From positions 1-49,290 of the forward strand of contig CACITD010000014.1 of assembly GCA_902589475.1 (NCBI GenBank): a stretch of 49,290 nucleotides of DNA, read 5' to 3'. Each line of letters begins with the position of its first letter. Position 1 is the stretch's first letter. Positions 26,831 through 35,504 of this stretch are shown here, piece after piece. Source of the stretch: an uncultured Alphaproteobacteria bacterium. Lineage in GTDB: Bacteria; Pseudomonadota; Alphaproteobacteria; Thalassobaculales; Thalassobaculaceae. A program made the position numbers and the translations under genes. The notes under the pieces are model-generated. The model searched no databases. It was given only the letters and a program-made list of their open reading frames with translations, and was not told the origin of the DNA.

Positions 26831-28504
26831 ATGAACTGGAACGAACAAAAATATTTTGAGCTTGTATCCAGGAGGCCTGATAGAAAAATGTCAAATACTC
26901 ACCCATTTAATCCAGAACTAGATGCCATAATTATAGGTGCCGGAATGTCTGGGATGTATCAATTATATAAATTGCGCCAACTTGGACTTAAAGCATTAAT
27001 ATTAGAAGCAGGTACCGGCGTTGGAGGTACTTGGTATTGGAACCGCTATCCCGGGGCCAGATTTGACTCAGAAAGTTATTCTTATGGATATTCCTTTTCC
27101 AAAGAACTTTTGGATGAATGGGACTGGACAGAACATTTTTCAGGACAACCAGAAATAGAAAAGTACTGTAATTATTTTGCTGACAAATTCAAACTACGTG
27201 ATGATATAAAATTTTCAAGTAGGGTCAAATATGCGCATTATTCTAAAAAGACACATAGTTGGGAAGTAGGCGTTGAAAATGGTGCTTCTTACACCACACG
27301 TTTCCTTGTAACTGGTGTTGGACTTCTTTCAACACCGACAATGCCTAAATTTGAGGGAATTGAGGATTTTCAAGGGCCATGGTGCCATACCGGACTTTGG
27401 CCCAAAGAAGGTATTGACTACAAAGACAAACGTGTAGCAGTAATTGGTACAGGCGCAAGCGGCGTTCAAGCTATTCAGGATATTTCGAAGACTGCGAAAA
27501 CACTTACCGTATTTCAACGACGGCCTAATTGGTGCACACCCCTCCATAATGCACCAATTTCCAAAGAGGAGATGGATCAAATACGTGCTGGTTATCCCGA
27601 GCTCTTCGAACTTTGCCGCAAAACCGCGGCATGTTTTGTCCATACCATAGATCCAAGAGGTACCTTTGAGGTTACAGAAGAAGAACGCCAAGCATTTTAC
27701 GAGGATAGATATGCGGGAAAAGGATTTGGTATTTGGCAAGGAAATTTTCGAGACATGCTCGTTGATAGGGAAGCCAATAAACTTATGTCTGATTTTGTGG
27801 CAGATAAAATTCGCAAAAGAGTCAACGATCCTAAATTAGCTGAAATGTTGATACCCAAAGATCACGGATTTGGGACGAGGCGGGTTCCCCAAGAGACGTA
27901 TTATTATGAAGTTTATAACCAAGCTAACGTCGAACTTATCAGCATGTTGGACAATCCCATTCAACGTATCACACCAAGAGGTATAAAAACTAAAAAGAAA
28001 GACTTTGAGTTTGACGTCATTATCTATGCGACTGGCTTTGACGCTGTCACAGGCGCCTTTGATAGAATAGATATAAGGGGAACGGACGGTAAACTTCTAA
28101 AAGATAAATGGAGGCAAGGACCACGAACTTTCGTGGGAGTTATGGTAGATGATTTCCCAAATATGTTTATGATTCTTGGCCCGCACGCCGCTCTCGGGAA
28201 CAATCCAAGAAGCATAGAATATAGTGTCGAATGGATTAGTGATCTTATTGAATATATGAGAAGCAAAAGTATGACGGTGGCAGAAGCGCCGCCCGAGTCA
28301 GTTGAAAATTGGCACAAGTTTGTCCACGAAAAAGCGGAAGGGCTTCTTTCCAATGAGATAGATTCGTGGATGACCGGAGTAAACCTCAACGTTGAAGGCA
28401 AGCAAACACGCACAATTGTAAGATATAGTGGTACAGCGCCGGAGTACCGCGAACGATGCGATCAAGTCGCCGCGAGTGGTTATAATGAACTTCATTTACT
28501 TTGA
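26831..28504 (+). CDS. Baeyer-Villiger type flavin monooxygenase
   Basis: A 557-residue class B flavoprotein monooxygenase that would turn a ketone into an ester or lactone using NADPH and oxygen. The FAD Rossmann motif is GAGMSG (36-41), the NADPH motif is GTGASG (205-210), and between them lies the complete Baeyer-Villiger fingerprint FQGPWCHTGLW (179-189). GGTWYWNRYPGARFDSES is characteristic of cyclohexanone-monooxygenase relatives. An ATG at 26888 has AGGAGG 12 bases upstream and would remove 19 residues, without touching any motif. It is convergent with an MFS gene nine bases downstream. The ketone substrate is unknown. Confidence 0.92.
   Translation: MNWNEQKYFELVSRRPDRKMSNTHPFNPELDAIIIGAGMSGMYQLYKLRQLGLKALILEAGTGVGGTWYWNRYPGARFDSESYSYGYSFSKELLDEWDWTEHFSGQPEIEKYCNYFADKFKLRDDIKFSSRVKYAHYSKKTHSWEVGVENGASYTTRFLVTGVGLLSTPTMPKFEGIEDFQGPWCHTGLWPKEGIDYKDKRVAVIGTGASGVQAIQDISKTAKTLTVFQRRPNWCTPLHNAPISKEEMDQIRAGYPELFELCRKTAACFVHTIDPRGTFEVTEEERQAFYEDRYAGKGFGIWQGNFRDMLVDREANKLMSDFVADKIRKRVNDPKLAEMLIPKDHGFGTRRVPQETYYYEVYNQANVELISMLDNPIQRITPRGIKTKKKDFEFDVIIYATGFDAVTGAFDRIDIRGTDGKLLKDKWRQGPRTFVGVMVDDFPNMFMILGPHAALGNNPRSIEYSVEWISDLIEYMRSKSMTVAEAPPESVENWHKFVHEKAEGLLSNEIDSWMTGVNLNVEGKQTRTIVRYSGTAPEYRERCDQVAASGYNELHLL
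26870..26875 (+). promoter_or_regulatory. Strong Shine-Dalgarno-like site inside the BVMO 5' end
   Basis: AGGAGG lies 12 bases before an in-frame ATG at 26888. The annotated ATG at 26831 lacks a good site. The spacing is longer than ideal, so both starts remain possible. Confidence 0.35.
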
Positions 28505-28513
28505 TGCAATACC

Positions 28514-29761
28514 CTAAAGAACCGCTTTTTTCTGACGAGTGTTGCGATGAATTAGGTGACCTATTATCACTAAGTTGAAAATATTAAAACCAACACCGAT
28601 AATGAATGCTAGTGAGTACGACCCGGTCACATCGTACAACGCCCCGCCTATCCACGAACCTAGGGCCATCCCGCCGCTAGCGCATAGTATTACCAGTGCT
28701 GTCCGCCTGCCGACCTGGGAGGCCGGCAAGAACTCTCTCACTATTACGGGGTAACAAGGAAGAACTCCACCGTAGCCCAAGCCGAAGAATATTGCGACAA
28801 GGTAAATCATCCAGAGATGATCCGCGAAAATGAGTGCGAATAAAAACAAACCTTGGACACCCGAAAAAATAAAAATTGTTTTCAGGCCGCCATACCGTTT
28901 ACCAAAGAAACCAACTCCAAAAAATGCTGAGACACCCGCTGTTGCTAACATTAGCGCTAGTAATTGAGCACCTGTCTCATAATCGTAACCCAAATCGCTT
29001 ACGTGCGCGACCATATGAGCTAACGGCAAGGCCATAGCTACGCAGCAACCTATTGACGCTATTGCTAGAGTGATTTGTACCGCCAATGTCGACAAACCCA
29101 ATAGATCGAGTGATTTATTTGAATCTGAAGAAACTTCCTTGCCGCTTTTTTCACTCTGTCCCTCCTCTATTTTTGGAGGTGTTTGTTTAAGTATGAAAGC
29201 TAACGGCAACATAGTTAATAGACAGAATATGCCATACCAAAATGCTGTATCACGCCACCCGATAGAGGCGAACGAGGATTGAAATATTGGCGGCCAAACT
29301 GCGCCAGCTAGCGCCTGTCCTGAACCAACTATCCCAACGGCTCTGCTCTTGTTGTGCTCAAACCACCTCGTAATATTTGCTGTAAGTGGCGAAAATAGTG
29401 TGGACCTGCCTAAGAGCCCCATTACTATTCCATAAATAGCATAAAGGTGCCACGGGTTTGAAATATAACAGGTCAAAATTGAACCAAGACCGAGCATAGT
29501 CGCACCAATAAAAGCTGGCACCCCAAGCCCAAATTTATCAAGCCAATACCCCATCAAAATCCCGCCAAATCCTGCGGCAAAATATTGTAGGGCATAAGCT
29601 ATCGATGGCACCGCCCGCGGCCAATCGAATTGAAGACTAATAGGCTTTAAGGCAACGACGATAAAATAGACACTGCCAGTACCTATAATCATGAACAACA
29701 TGGAAGCTGCGAGCACCATATTTCTTTGAAGTATTGGGGTGCGTGATAAAAGAGTTTCCAT
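28514..29761 (-). CDS. MFS transporter
   Basis: A 415-residue carrier with about twelve hydrophobic segments and a polar central loop (about 195-220, KQTPPKIEEGQSEKSG). Helix 2-3 carries GYWLDKFGLGVP, the loop-2 motif of the major facilitator superfamily, and the second half repeats it in weaker form (GFFGKRYGGLKTIF). The pattern resembles the monocarboxylate/oxalate-formate branch, which exchanges small organic acids; this is a resemblance only. It is convergent with the Baeyer-Villiger monooxygenase and upstream of nothing on its strand, so it forms a single-gene unit or follows the SDR at 29.9 kb by 117 bases. Confidence 0.85.
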   Translation of the reverse strand: METLLSRTPILQRNMVLAASMLFMIIGTGSVYFIVVALKPISLQFDWPRAVPSIAYALQYFAAGFGGILMGYWLDKFGLGVPAFIGATMLGLGSILTCYISNPWHLYAIYGIVMGLLGRSTLFSPLTANITRWFEHNKSRAVGIVGSGQALAGAVWPPIFQSSFASIGWRDTAFWYGIFCLLTMLPLAFILKQTPPKIEEGQSEKSGKEVSSDSNKSLDLLGLSTLAVQITLAIASIGCCVAMALPLAHMVAHVSDLGYDYETGAQLLALMLATAGVSAFFGVGFFGKRYGGLKTIFIFSGVQGLFLFALIFADHLWMIYLVAIFFGLGYGGVLPCYPVIVREFLPASQVGRRTALVILCASGGMALGSWIGGALYDVTGSYSLAFIIGVGFNIFNLVIIGHLIHRNTRQKKAVL

Positions 29762-29878
29762 CTATCCTCATTCTTTCAATGTTTTTTAGCGAAAATGAAA
29801 ATCTCCGCAAGATACATATGCGCTATGTCGTCGTGCATTTTATAGACACGATCCAAGAATAACTTACGTTGCTAAACT

Positions 29879-30610
29879 TTAAAAAACTTCTTTAAATGGT
29901 CTTAGATCGACTTCAAAACTCCACGCCGATAGATGTTGAAGATGTAATTGCCAATAAGTTTCTGCAATAGCACTTGGATTTAGCATACCATTTTCTCCTG
30001 CAGATTTAATCCGTTCTGGAGCTTTGTTTCGAATGACATCACCGTTAATACCACCATCAATTATGACATGCGAAACATGTACTCCTTTTGGACCGTATTC
30101 TCTTGCCAATCCACTTGCGACTGCCCTTAAACCAAATTTTGCAGACGCAAATGCCAGAAAAGGTGGACGAGCCCTTAGAGAGGCGGTTGCACCAGTAAAT
30201 ACAATAGTCCCAGATCCCCGCGCGCCTAATCTAGCGGCGGCCTCTCGGCCACTTACGAACCCCCCCAAACAACAAATACGCCAAGCCTCCTCAAAAAAAG
30301 CAGCTGTCATTTCAGTAGTTTCGCATCTGAAAGCGTTTCCAGCATTATAACAGACGAAGGCCAATTCCTCGTTCATATCATCGATTTTCATAAATAGTGA
30401 TACGATCTCGGGCTCTTTCGTTAAATCGACGACAAATGAGCTTGCATTTCCACCATTATTGTTAATTGCTCCAACTATTTTTCGTAATTTCTCCTCTGTA
30501 CGACCAACGGCAACAACACGGTATCCGTCTTGCGCTGCCCTTTTGCATAAAGCACCGCCAATCCCATCTTCAGCGCCAACTCCCAGGATCAAAGCTATTT
30601 GATTGGCCAT
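29879..30610 (-). CDS. SDR family protein with Phe in the catalytic Tyr position
   Basis: A 243-residue short-chain dehydrogenase fold. The N-terminal nucleotide motif is GVGAEDGIGGAL, and VGRTEEKL suggests NADP(H). The usual YxxxK reads FASAK (F154, K158), inside RPPFLAFASAKFGLRAVASGLAREYGPKGVHVSHVIIDGGI. Several bacterial relatives I recall share the AFASAK wording, so it is probably a subfamily trait and not a mutation. Without the Tyr hydroxyl the usual proton relay is lost, so the protein may do different chemistry or bind a ligand only. It is divergent from the alpha/beta hydrolase gene. Confidence 0.8.
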   Translation of the reverse strand: MANQIALILGVGAEDGIGGALCKRAAQDGYRVVAVGRTEEKLRKIVGAINNNGGNASSFVVDLTKEPEIVSLFMKIDDMNEELAFVCYNAGNAFRCETTEMTAAFFEEAWRICCLGGFVSGREAAARLGARGSGTIVFTGATASLRARPPFLAFASAKFGLRAVASGLAREYGPKGVHVSHVIIDGGINGDVIRNKAPERIKSAGENGMLNPSAIAETYWQLHLQHLSAWSFEVDLRPFKEVF

Positions 30611-30633
30611 CTACGTACCCCTATTCTAATCTT

Positions 30634-30682
30634 TAAGTTTGTCTCATTTGATAATACCATATTACTCGAGATCGCAAACTTA
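30634..30682. promoter_or_regulatory. Inverted repeat in the SDR/hydrolase divergent promoter region
   Basis: TAAGTTTG (30634-30641) and its exact complement CAAACTTA (30675-30682) are 33 bases apart, inside the 93-base gap between two divergent genes. The placement suits a shared operator pair. No regulator gene is adjacent, so this stays a candidate. Confidence 0.3.
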
Positions 30683-30703
30683 CAGATTTAGAAGGACCGA
30701 GTG

Positions 30704-31510
30704 ATGCCTGTGGTTCGTCATCCAGACGGTGAAATTTATTATGAGCTGTTGGGAACCGGGGTTCCAATTTTATTTTTATTGCCTCAAAGCGTCGGTCCAA
30801 ACGGAAATAAAGCTTTGGTAAATAGTTTATCGAAAAAATTTTCTGTTATTTTATTTGACCAATTGGGAACAGGCCGTAGTGTTGCAAACTCTGACAAATA
30901 TGGCCCGAGTATATCAGATAGAATGACTGAGATTAGTTGCCTTTTAGATCATCTCGATATTGAGGCATCACATTTATTTTGTCATTCCACGGGATGTGGA
31001 TTGGGGATCTCTTGGGCTAGCTCCCAACCCCCACGCGTAAAAACGCTTACTTTAGTAAATCCATGGAGTTATGCCGATGAACAACTGACCACCTTACAGA
31101 GGCTAAGAATTGATGCCGCAAAGCAATTGTCCCCATACTCTTACACTCATTTTAATTCTACAATCTTATTCCCAGCTAATTATAAAGCGGAGTACACGGA
31201 AGCATTTGAAGCTGCAGCGATTGCAGCTAAACGCTTTCCGCATAATGCGTTACAAATAGAAAGACGATTAGATAGTATACTCAATTTTGACGCACGAACA
31301 TTCACCCACAAGGTTGCCTCACCATGCCTAGTGATCACCAGTAAGGATGACATTCTAATGCCGCCATGGCATGCTGATAATCTTACTAAAGAAATTAAAA
31401 ACACCACCAAATATTGTTTAAATTTCGGCGGCCACATGCTGCCAGAAACAAGAAGTAACAAAATATCCCAGCTTACCCGTAACTTTCTCTTGGAGCATTC
31501 CCAAGGATAA
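30704..31510 (+). CDS. Alpha/beta hydrolase
   Basis: A 268-residue alpha/beta-hydrolase-fold protein. The nucleophile elbow is CHSTG with Ser95, where the first Gly of GxSxG is replaced by Cys. FDQLGTGRSV is the conserved strand-4 turn. Asp in ITSKDDILMPPWHA and His in NFGGHMLPE would complete the triad. The oxyanion region reads LLPQSVGPNG instead of the usual HGxP, so catalysis may be modified. The ATG at 30704 has GAAGGA seven bases upstream; a GTG lies just before it. It precedes the DapA-family gene by 92 bases on the same strand. Confidence 0.82.
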   Translation: MPVVRHPDGEIYYELLGTGVPILFLLPQSVGPNGNKALVNSLSKKFSVILFDQLGTGRSVANSDKYGPSISDRMTEISCLLDHLDIEASHLFCHSTGCGLGISWASSQPPRVKTLTLVNPWSYADEQLTTLQRLRIDAAKQLSPYSYTHFNSTILFPANYKAEYTEAFEAAAIAAKRFPHNALQIERRLDSILNFDARTFTHKVASPCLVITSKDDILMPPWHADNLTKEIKNTTKYCLNFGGHMLPETRSNKISQLTRNFLLEHSQG

Positions 31511-31544
31511 GGGGCGACATTTTTTTTTACTTTCAGAGCCTTTG

Positions 31545-31556
31545 AAGTATATACTT
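31545..31556. promoter_or_regulatory. Perfect 12-base palindrome upstream of the DapA-family gene
   Basis: AAGTATATACTT is its own complement and lies 46 bases before the ATG at 31603. The GTATATAC core resembles operators of some GntR-type regulators that often control DapA-like catabolic genes. This is a resemblance only. Confidence 0.3.
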
Positions 31557-31602
31557 TGAGTTTACATGTTTTTTGACCAAGTTTTATGTCTGGAGTTTAC
31601 TC

Positions 31603-32544
31603 ATGCCCCATATTAAACCAGAGGGCTCGTTTGTAGCCCTTATCACACCCTTTAATAATGATGGCAGTGTTGATATAGAGGGTTTTAGAACCCTATTAGA
31701 TTTTCATCAAGAAAATGGAACTCGGGCTGTCTTGATAATGGGATCCACGGGTGAAGTTTCGATGCTGTCAACAGACGAAAGGAAATATATCCTCGAAGAA
31801 ACGATGAAATTCCATAATGGACGCATGCTTTTCTATTACGGTTGCACAGGGCAAAACACAGAGACAACAAAAGACTTTATCCATCACGCGGGCATCCATG
31901 GCGCGGACGGTGCTATAATAGCCGCTCCAGCTTATATCTGCGCGTCGAATGCCGATATCGTCGATTTTTGTTTGGAAATCGCTGACGCCTCTACCATACC
32001 TATTGGCTTCTATAATAATCCACCAAGAGTAAAAACGGACTTAACAACTTCTGATATTTTAAAACTAGCCCGCCATGAAAATATCGTGGTGTTAAAGGAA
32101 TCTACAACCCGTGTTGGACAGGCTGCAGAACTCTGTGCTGCTAAACCCGATCTCTCACTTATGTGTTGCTGCGCACCTAATTTAGGGTTGGTGATTTCAA
32201 TGATGTCACTAGGCGGACATGGTACAGCTAATATGAGTGGCAATATTATCCCGCAGGAAATGGCAGTTATATCAACACCATGGAAGACAGGTGAGGATGC
32301 ATTTGCCTGCCGCGAAGCCTGGTTACATAACCTCGAATTATTGAAATACAATTATTCCCATATAAATCCTGTCAGTGTGAAAAGTTTAATGCATGCAGTA
32401 GGCCTGCCAGCGGGGCCACTTAGAAAACCATTGCGTCTTCTAGAAGGCGCTGAATTGGACCGAGGTTTAGCAATATTGGAAGACTTAGAGCTCGATAAAA
32501 AATATGGATTTCAAATAAGGCGGCAACGCCTTGCCGCTGAATAG
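31603..32544 (+). CDS. Dihydrodipicolinate synthase family lyase
   Basis: A 313-residue class I aldolase of the DapA/NAL family. The Schiff-base Lys is Lys165 (VVLKEST), the catalytic Tyr is Tyr137 (GFYNNPPR), and the substrate carboxylate loop reads GSTGE (47-51) rather than GTTGE of true DapA. Members with GSTGE often act on other pyruvate-derived or 2-keto acid substrates. Together with the catabolic setting this argues against lysine biosynthesis. The start at the ATG 31603 has GGAG seven bases upstream; the longer TTG form at 31573 adds an unrelated leader. Confidence 0.87.
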   Translation: MPHIKPEGSFVALITPFNNDGSVDIEGFRTLLDFHQENGTRAVLIMGSTGEVSMLSTDERKYILEETMKFHNGRMLFYYGCTGQNTETTKDFIHHAGIHGADGAIIAAPAYICASNADIVDFCLEIADASTIPIGFYNNPPRVKTDLTTSDILKLARHENIVVLKESTTRVGQAAELCAAKPDLSLMCCCAPNLGLVISMMSLGGHGTANMSGNIIPQEMAVISTPWKTGEDAFACREAWLHNLELLKYNYSHINPVSVKSLMHAVGLPAGPLRKPLRLLEGAELDRGLAILEDLELDKKYGFQIRRQRLAAE

Positions 32545-32588
32545 ACATCTTGTCTTAATAAAAATTGCATGAGCCTAGATGGTAGTAT

Positions 32589-33554
32589 CTACCCTTTAAA
32601 GCCCTGATTTGCTCGTATTTTGTTAGCTATATATTCCCCAGCAACTACTGGCGGATATCGAGCGGGCCTTTCTAAGGTTTTACAAGTCGGTATACACTCT
32701 ATCACTGACCTATGATTAGGATTGAAAAAAAACGGTATAGAAAATCTCTCTACGCCCAACCGATTTATGACCTGATGTTTATTTGATCGATAAACATCAT
32801 TTGTCCATCTCCCCATTAAATCACCAATATTCACAACAAATGTCCCGGGAATATATGGTGCCTTAATCCAACTACCGTCTTGACGTTCTAATTCCAAACC
32901 ACCCAGTGGATCCTGTGCCAGTACAGTTATTACGCCGTAATCTGTGTGAGCAAGAGCACCGATCGATCCCTCCTCTCGTGCCTCCGATTGCGGTGGATAA
33001 TGTAACATACGCATAAGTATTGTTGGATTATCATAATGCCTTAAGAAAAAATCGTCTTCGAGTTCTAGGCTTTTGGCGAACAAGAGCAATAATTTAAATC
33101 CAAAGGACTTTACTGCAGAAAAGTAGAGCTCAGCCGGCTCTTTGAACCACTCAGCAGCTGGCCACTGATTAGGGCCATGCAAGGGTAGTCCTCCTTCGAC
33201 ATCCGGATGTGTCAGCGGTAAATCTACCCCGATATCAAAGCTGTCTTTCAAATCAGCAGGCTTTCCAGGATACTTTGTCGTACCCAGTGGTAAGTACCCA
33301 CGATGAAAACGATCTTTATGCACCTGCATTCGCCATTCCAGAGGCTGATCAAAAAAACGGCGTGATGCCTCGAATGCGTTCGTGATTACAGTGTTAGAGA
33401 CGCCGTGGTTCACGGCATAAAAAAAGCCAATATCTTTGCAAGCCGACCTGAGTTCCTTCGCTAATTCCTGAATGTTACTGCCATCGACCAAAGGGGACAT
33501 ATCCAAAATAGGTATTTCACCGCAAGTTCTCGATGATCCATTTTTAAAGGGCAC
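32589..33554 (-). CDS. Isopenicillin N synthase-like 2OG-Fe(II) oxygenase
   Basis: A 321-residue non-haem iron dioxygenase. The N-terminal DIOX_N domain includes IGFFYAVNHGVS. The jelly-roll core has the iron triad His203 and Asp205 (AHTDYG) and His260 (NKHQVIN), with Arg270 in ERFSIPFF to bind 2-oxoglutarate. The gene starts at GTG with an excellent AAGGA site six bases upstream. The family hydroxylates, desaturates or cyclises many small molecules, so the substrate cannot be named; nothing nearby points to beta-lactam production. It faces the DapA-family gene tail to tail with 44 bases between. Confidence 0.88.
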   Translation of the reverse strand: MPFKNGSSRTCGEIPILDMSPLVDGSNIQELAKELRSACKDIGFFYAVNHGVSNTVITNAFEASRRFFDQPLEWRMQVHKDRFHRGYLPLGTTKYPGKPADLKDSFDIGVDLPLTHPDVEGGLPLHGPNQWPAAEWFKEPAELYFSAVKSFGFKLLLLFAKSLELEDDFFLRHYDNPTILMRMLHYPPQSEAREEGSIGALAHTDYGVITVLAQDPLGGLELERQDGSWIKAPYIPGTFVVNIGDLMGRWTNDVYRSNKHQVINRLGVERFSIPFFFNPNHRSVIECIPTCKTLERPARYPPVVAGEYIANKIRANQGFKG

Positions 33555-33659
33555 AGTTTTTCCTTTTCGTAATTAATGCAAAACTTTTTTACGCAATTAA
33601 TTTCGGCACTAAAACTTTTTTTAACTATCCAGACATTTAAACGGTTGAATGTTTTACTT

Positions 33660-34430
33660 TCACAGCGTCCGAGGCCTAATAGTCCGTTGAAAGCCAAGTC
33701 TTCCGATACCCGGCAGGCGCAAACTCATATCAAACACGTCAATTCCGAAGTTTAATCCCAAGATGTTAATTTCTAACCCTTCTTCCACTCCTATTAAAAT
33801 ACCAAAAAGACCTAAAACTGAAAACTGATACCCGGTGCCACTCGGGGTGGATGAAAAAAACTTTATCCTCCCAAGCCAATCTTTTCCTATTGCAGTAGGA
33901 GGCAGGTCTAAACGTAGCTCTGGTACAATGCGGCCAATCCATGCGATGAACGTATTACTGTTTGGTCCTGGCCAGACGGAATAGGTATTTCTATACGGAT
34001 AATTTTTTGCAGCCTTGTCTATTTTTTTAATTAGTTCATCAACACCCTCGCCGCGAACATCCACAAGCAATTCTGGTACTGCGTCATACCAAAGACGATC
34101 AGGAATATCTCGCTGAATGACCACCGGATCTTCTCCCCTCCTGAGACGCCAACCTACCAACTGATACACAGTGTACTCAGAGGCGTTGGTCGGCTTAACA
34201 GCAATCCAAGTGTGAACTCCAAGAATGCCACGCCAACTGAAGGCCCGTGCTGCAAACACTTGAATTACCGCTTCCATTACTTCATCAGGATTAGGAGAAA
34301 CACCAGAGGACTGCCTTGACGCCTCCCACCAAGCCTTGCCCATGATTTTAACTTCTCCCAATGCTAAAAGGGGACCTGCTATCATAAAGAATAAAAGCAC
34401 TAACCCGAGCAATTTCACTTTTTTGATCAA
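33660..34430 (-). CDS. DUF3750 domain-containing protein
   Basis: A 256-residue protein with an N-terminal hydrophobic segment (VKLLGLVLLFFMIAGPLLALG) that may be a signal peptide or anchor. Conserved DUF3750 features are RAFSWRGILGVHTWIAVKP, VYQLVGWRLRRGEDPV, and YRNTYSVWPGPNSNTFIAWIGR. These include His, Tyr and Asn residues that could form a hydrolase-like site, but no function is known. The start appears to be TTG with a poor ribosome site; a GTG at 34418 is an alternative. It begins 22 bases after the cyclase stop and is probably the last gene of the signalling run. Confidence 0.75.
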   Translation of the reverse strand: MIKKVKLLGLVLLFFMIAGPLLALGEVKIMGKAWWEASRQSSGVSPNPDEVMEAVIQVFAARAFSWRGILGVHTWIAVKPTNASEYTVYQLVGWRLRRGEDPVVIQRDIPDRLWYDAVPELLVDVRGEGVDELIKKIDKAAKNYPYRNTYSVWPGPNSNTFIAWIGRIVPELRLDLPPTAIGKDWLGRIKFFSSTPSGTGYQFSVLGLFGILIGVEEGLEINILGLNFGIDVFDMSLRLPGIGRLGFQRTIRPRTL

Positions 34431-34452
34431 TTGATGACCACTTATCTAGAAG

Positions 34453-35499
34453 TTAGATAACTTCTATGCATTTAAATATTTCGACTGCATGATTTCCTCT
34501 TAATTTATCTGCGCCGATGGACGTCACTTTTATGTCCGTACGTGATTGCATCCACGCATCATTAGAAATCAAAATATCATTCTTTTCTGATAAACCACAT
34601 ATATTAAATGCGGTGTTGACCGTTTCGCCTAGGAAATCAAACTGCATGGACTTTTGTCCTATGACGCCCGCCACGACGGGACCAAAATGTATCCCCAAAT
34701 GGAGATCCCATTTTATCTCACGCGTTTTGGATAATTCACTTAGCGCCACAGCGCATTTAGCAATGTCATATACCGGCTCGTCCGCCTCGTTAGAGATGCC
34801 AGAGACCCCAACCATAGCATCGCCCACAGTTTTTAATTTCTCTATTGAATATTCTTCGAATACTTTTTCAAAAAGGCCAAATACAGTTTCAAGCTCCTCA
34901 ACAACTGTCTCCGGGGAATTATCTTCGCAAAACTTAGTAAAGCCAACTAAGTCACAAATCAGTATTGCCACATCTTCGTACCTACGAGGAGTTACTTTAC
35001 CTAACGATTTAATCTCTGATGCTGCTGACTTGGGCAAAAATGAACGAACTAAATCTAGCGATTTGCGTTTATCCTTCTCTATCCGATTAAGATAAATTGC
35101 TTCCTGATCGCGCAACTTCTTTTTTTCAAGTGATGCAGCCACTCGGGCACGCAAAAGCGTTTTATTGAAAGGTTTGGTGATAAAATCATCAGCCCCAACA
35201 GTAATGCATTCAGCAGCTGTCTCTACCTCATCTGCTGCGGTTACCATTATGACTGGAATGTTTCGGTGCAGTGGATCAGATTTAAGATTTTTTAGAACAT
35301 CTAACCCGCTGATTTCCGGCATCATCAAATCTAATAAAATAAGATCAAACTGCCGTTCACTTATTAGTTCCAGTGCTGCGGCGCCCCCGTCAACTAAAGT
35401 GATATTTTCATACCCATCCCGTTTGAGGCGGCGCTCAAGCGTATACCTATTATCCTCTATATCATCAACAACAAGTATTTCGCTTTCGTTCGACAACAT
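34453..35499 (-). CDS. Response regulator with class III adenylate/guanylate cyclase domain
   Basis: A 348-residue two-domain protein. The receiver (1-120) has phospho-acceptor Asp57 (LILLDLMMPE) and Lys109 (ITKPFN). A helical linker leads to the cyclase domain (about 175-310). Metal-binding Asp183 (CDLVGFT) and Asp227 (KTVGDAM) are present. Lys223 and Asp288 (FDFLGE) match adenine-selective pairs. The Asn of VNxAxR is present (Asn295), but the transition-state Arg is Asn299 (VNTAFN). The output would be cAMP if active. The ATG lies five bases from the preceding stop, so it is coupled to the DivK-like gene. Confidence 0.87.
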   Translation of the reverse strand: MLSNESEILVVDDIEDNRYTLERRLKRDGYENITLVDGGAAALELISERQFDLILLDLMMPEISGLDVLKNLKSDPLHRNIPVIMVTAADEVETAAECITVGADDFITKPFNKTLLRARVAASLEKKKLRDQEAIYLNRIEKDKRKSLDLVRSFLPKSAASEIKSLGKVTPRRYEDVAILICDLVGFTKFCEDNSPETVVEELETVFGLFEKVFEEYSIEKLKTVGDAMVGVSGISNEADEPVYDIAKCAVALSELSKTREIKWDLHLGIHFGPVVAGVIGQKSMQFDFLGETVNTAFNICGLSEKNDILISNDAWMQSRTDIKVTSIGADKLRGNHAVEIFKCIEVI

Positions 35500-35504
35500 G
35501 AAAA

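Noticed and set aside
32589-33554. Beta-lactam biosynthesis suggested by the isopenicillin N synthase-like oxygenase
   Set aside because: The family is broad, and no ACV synthetase or related genes are present.
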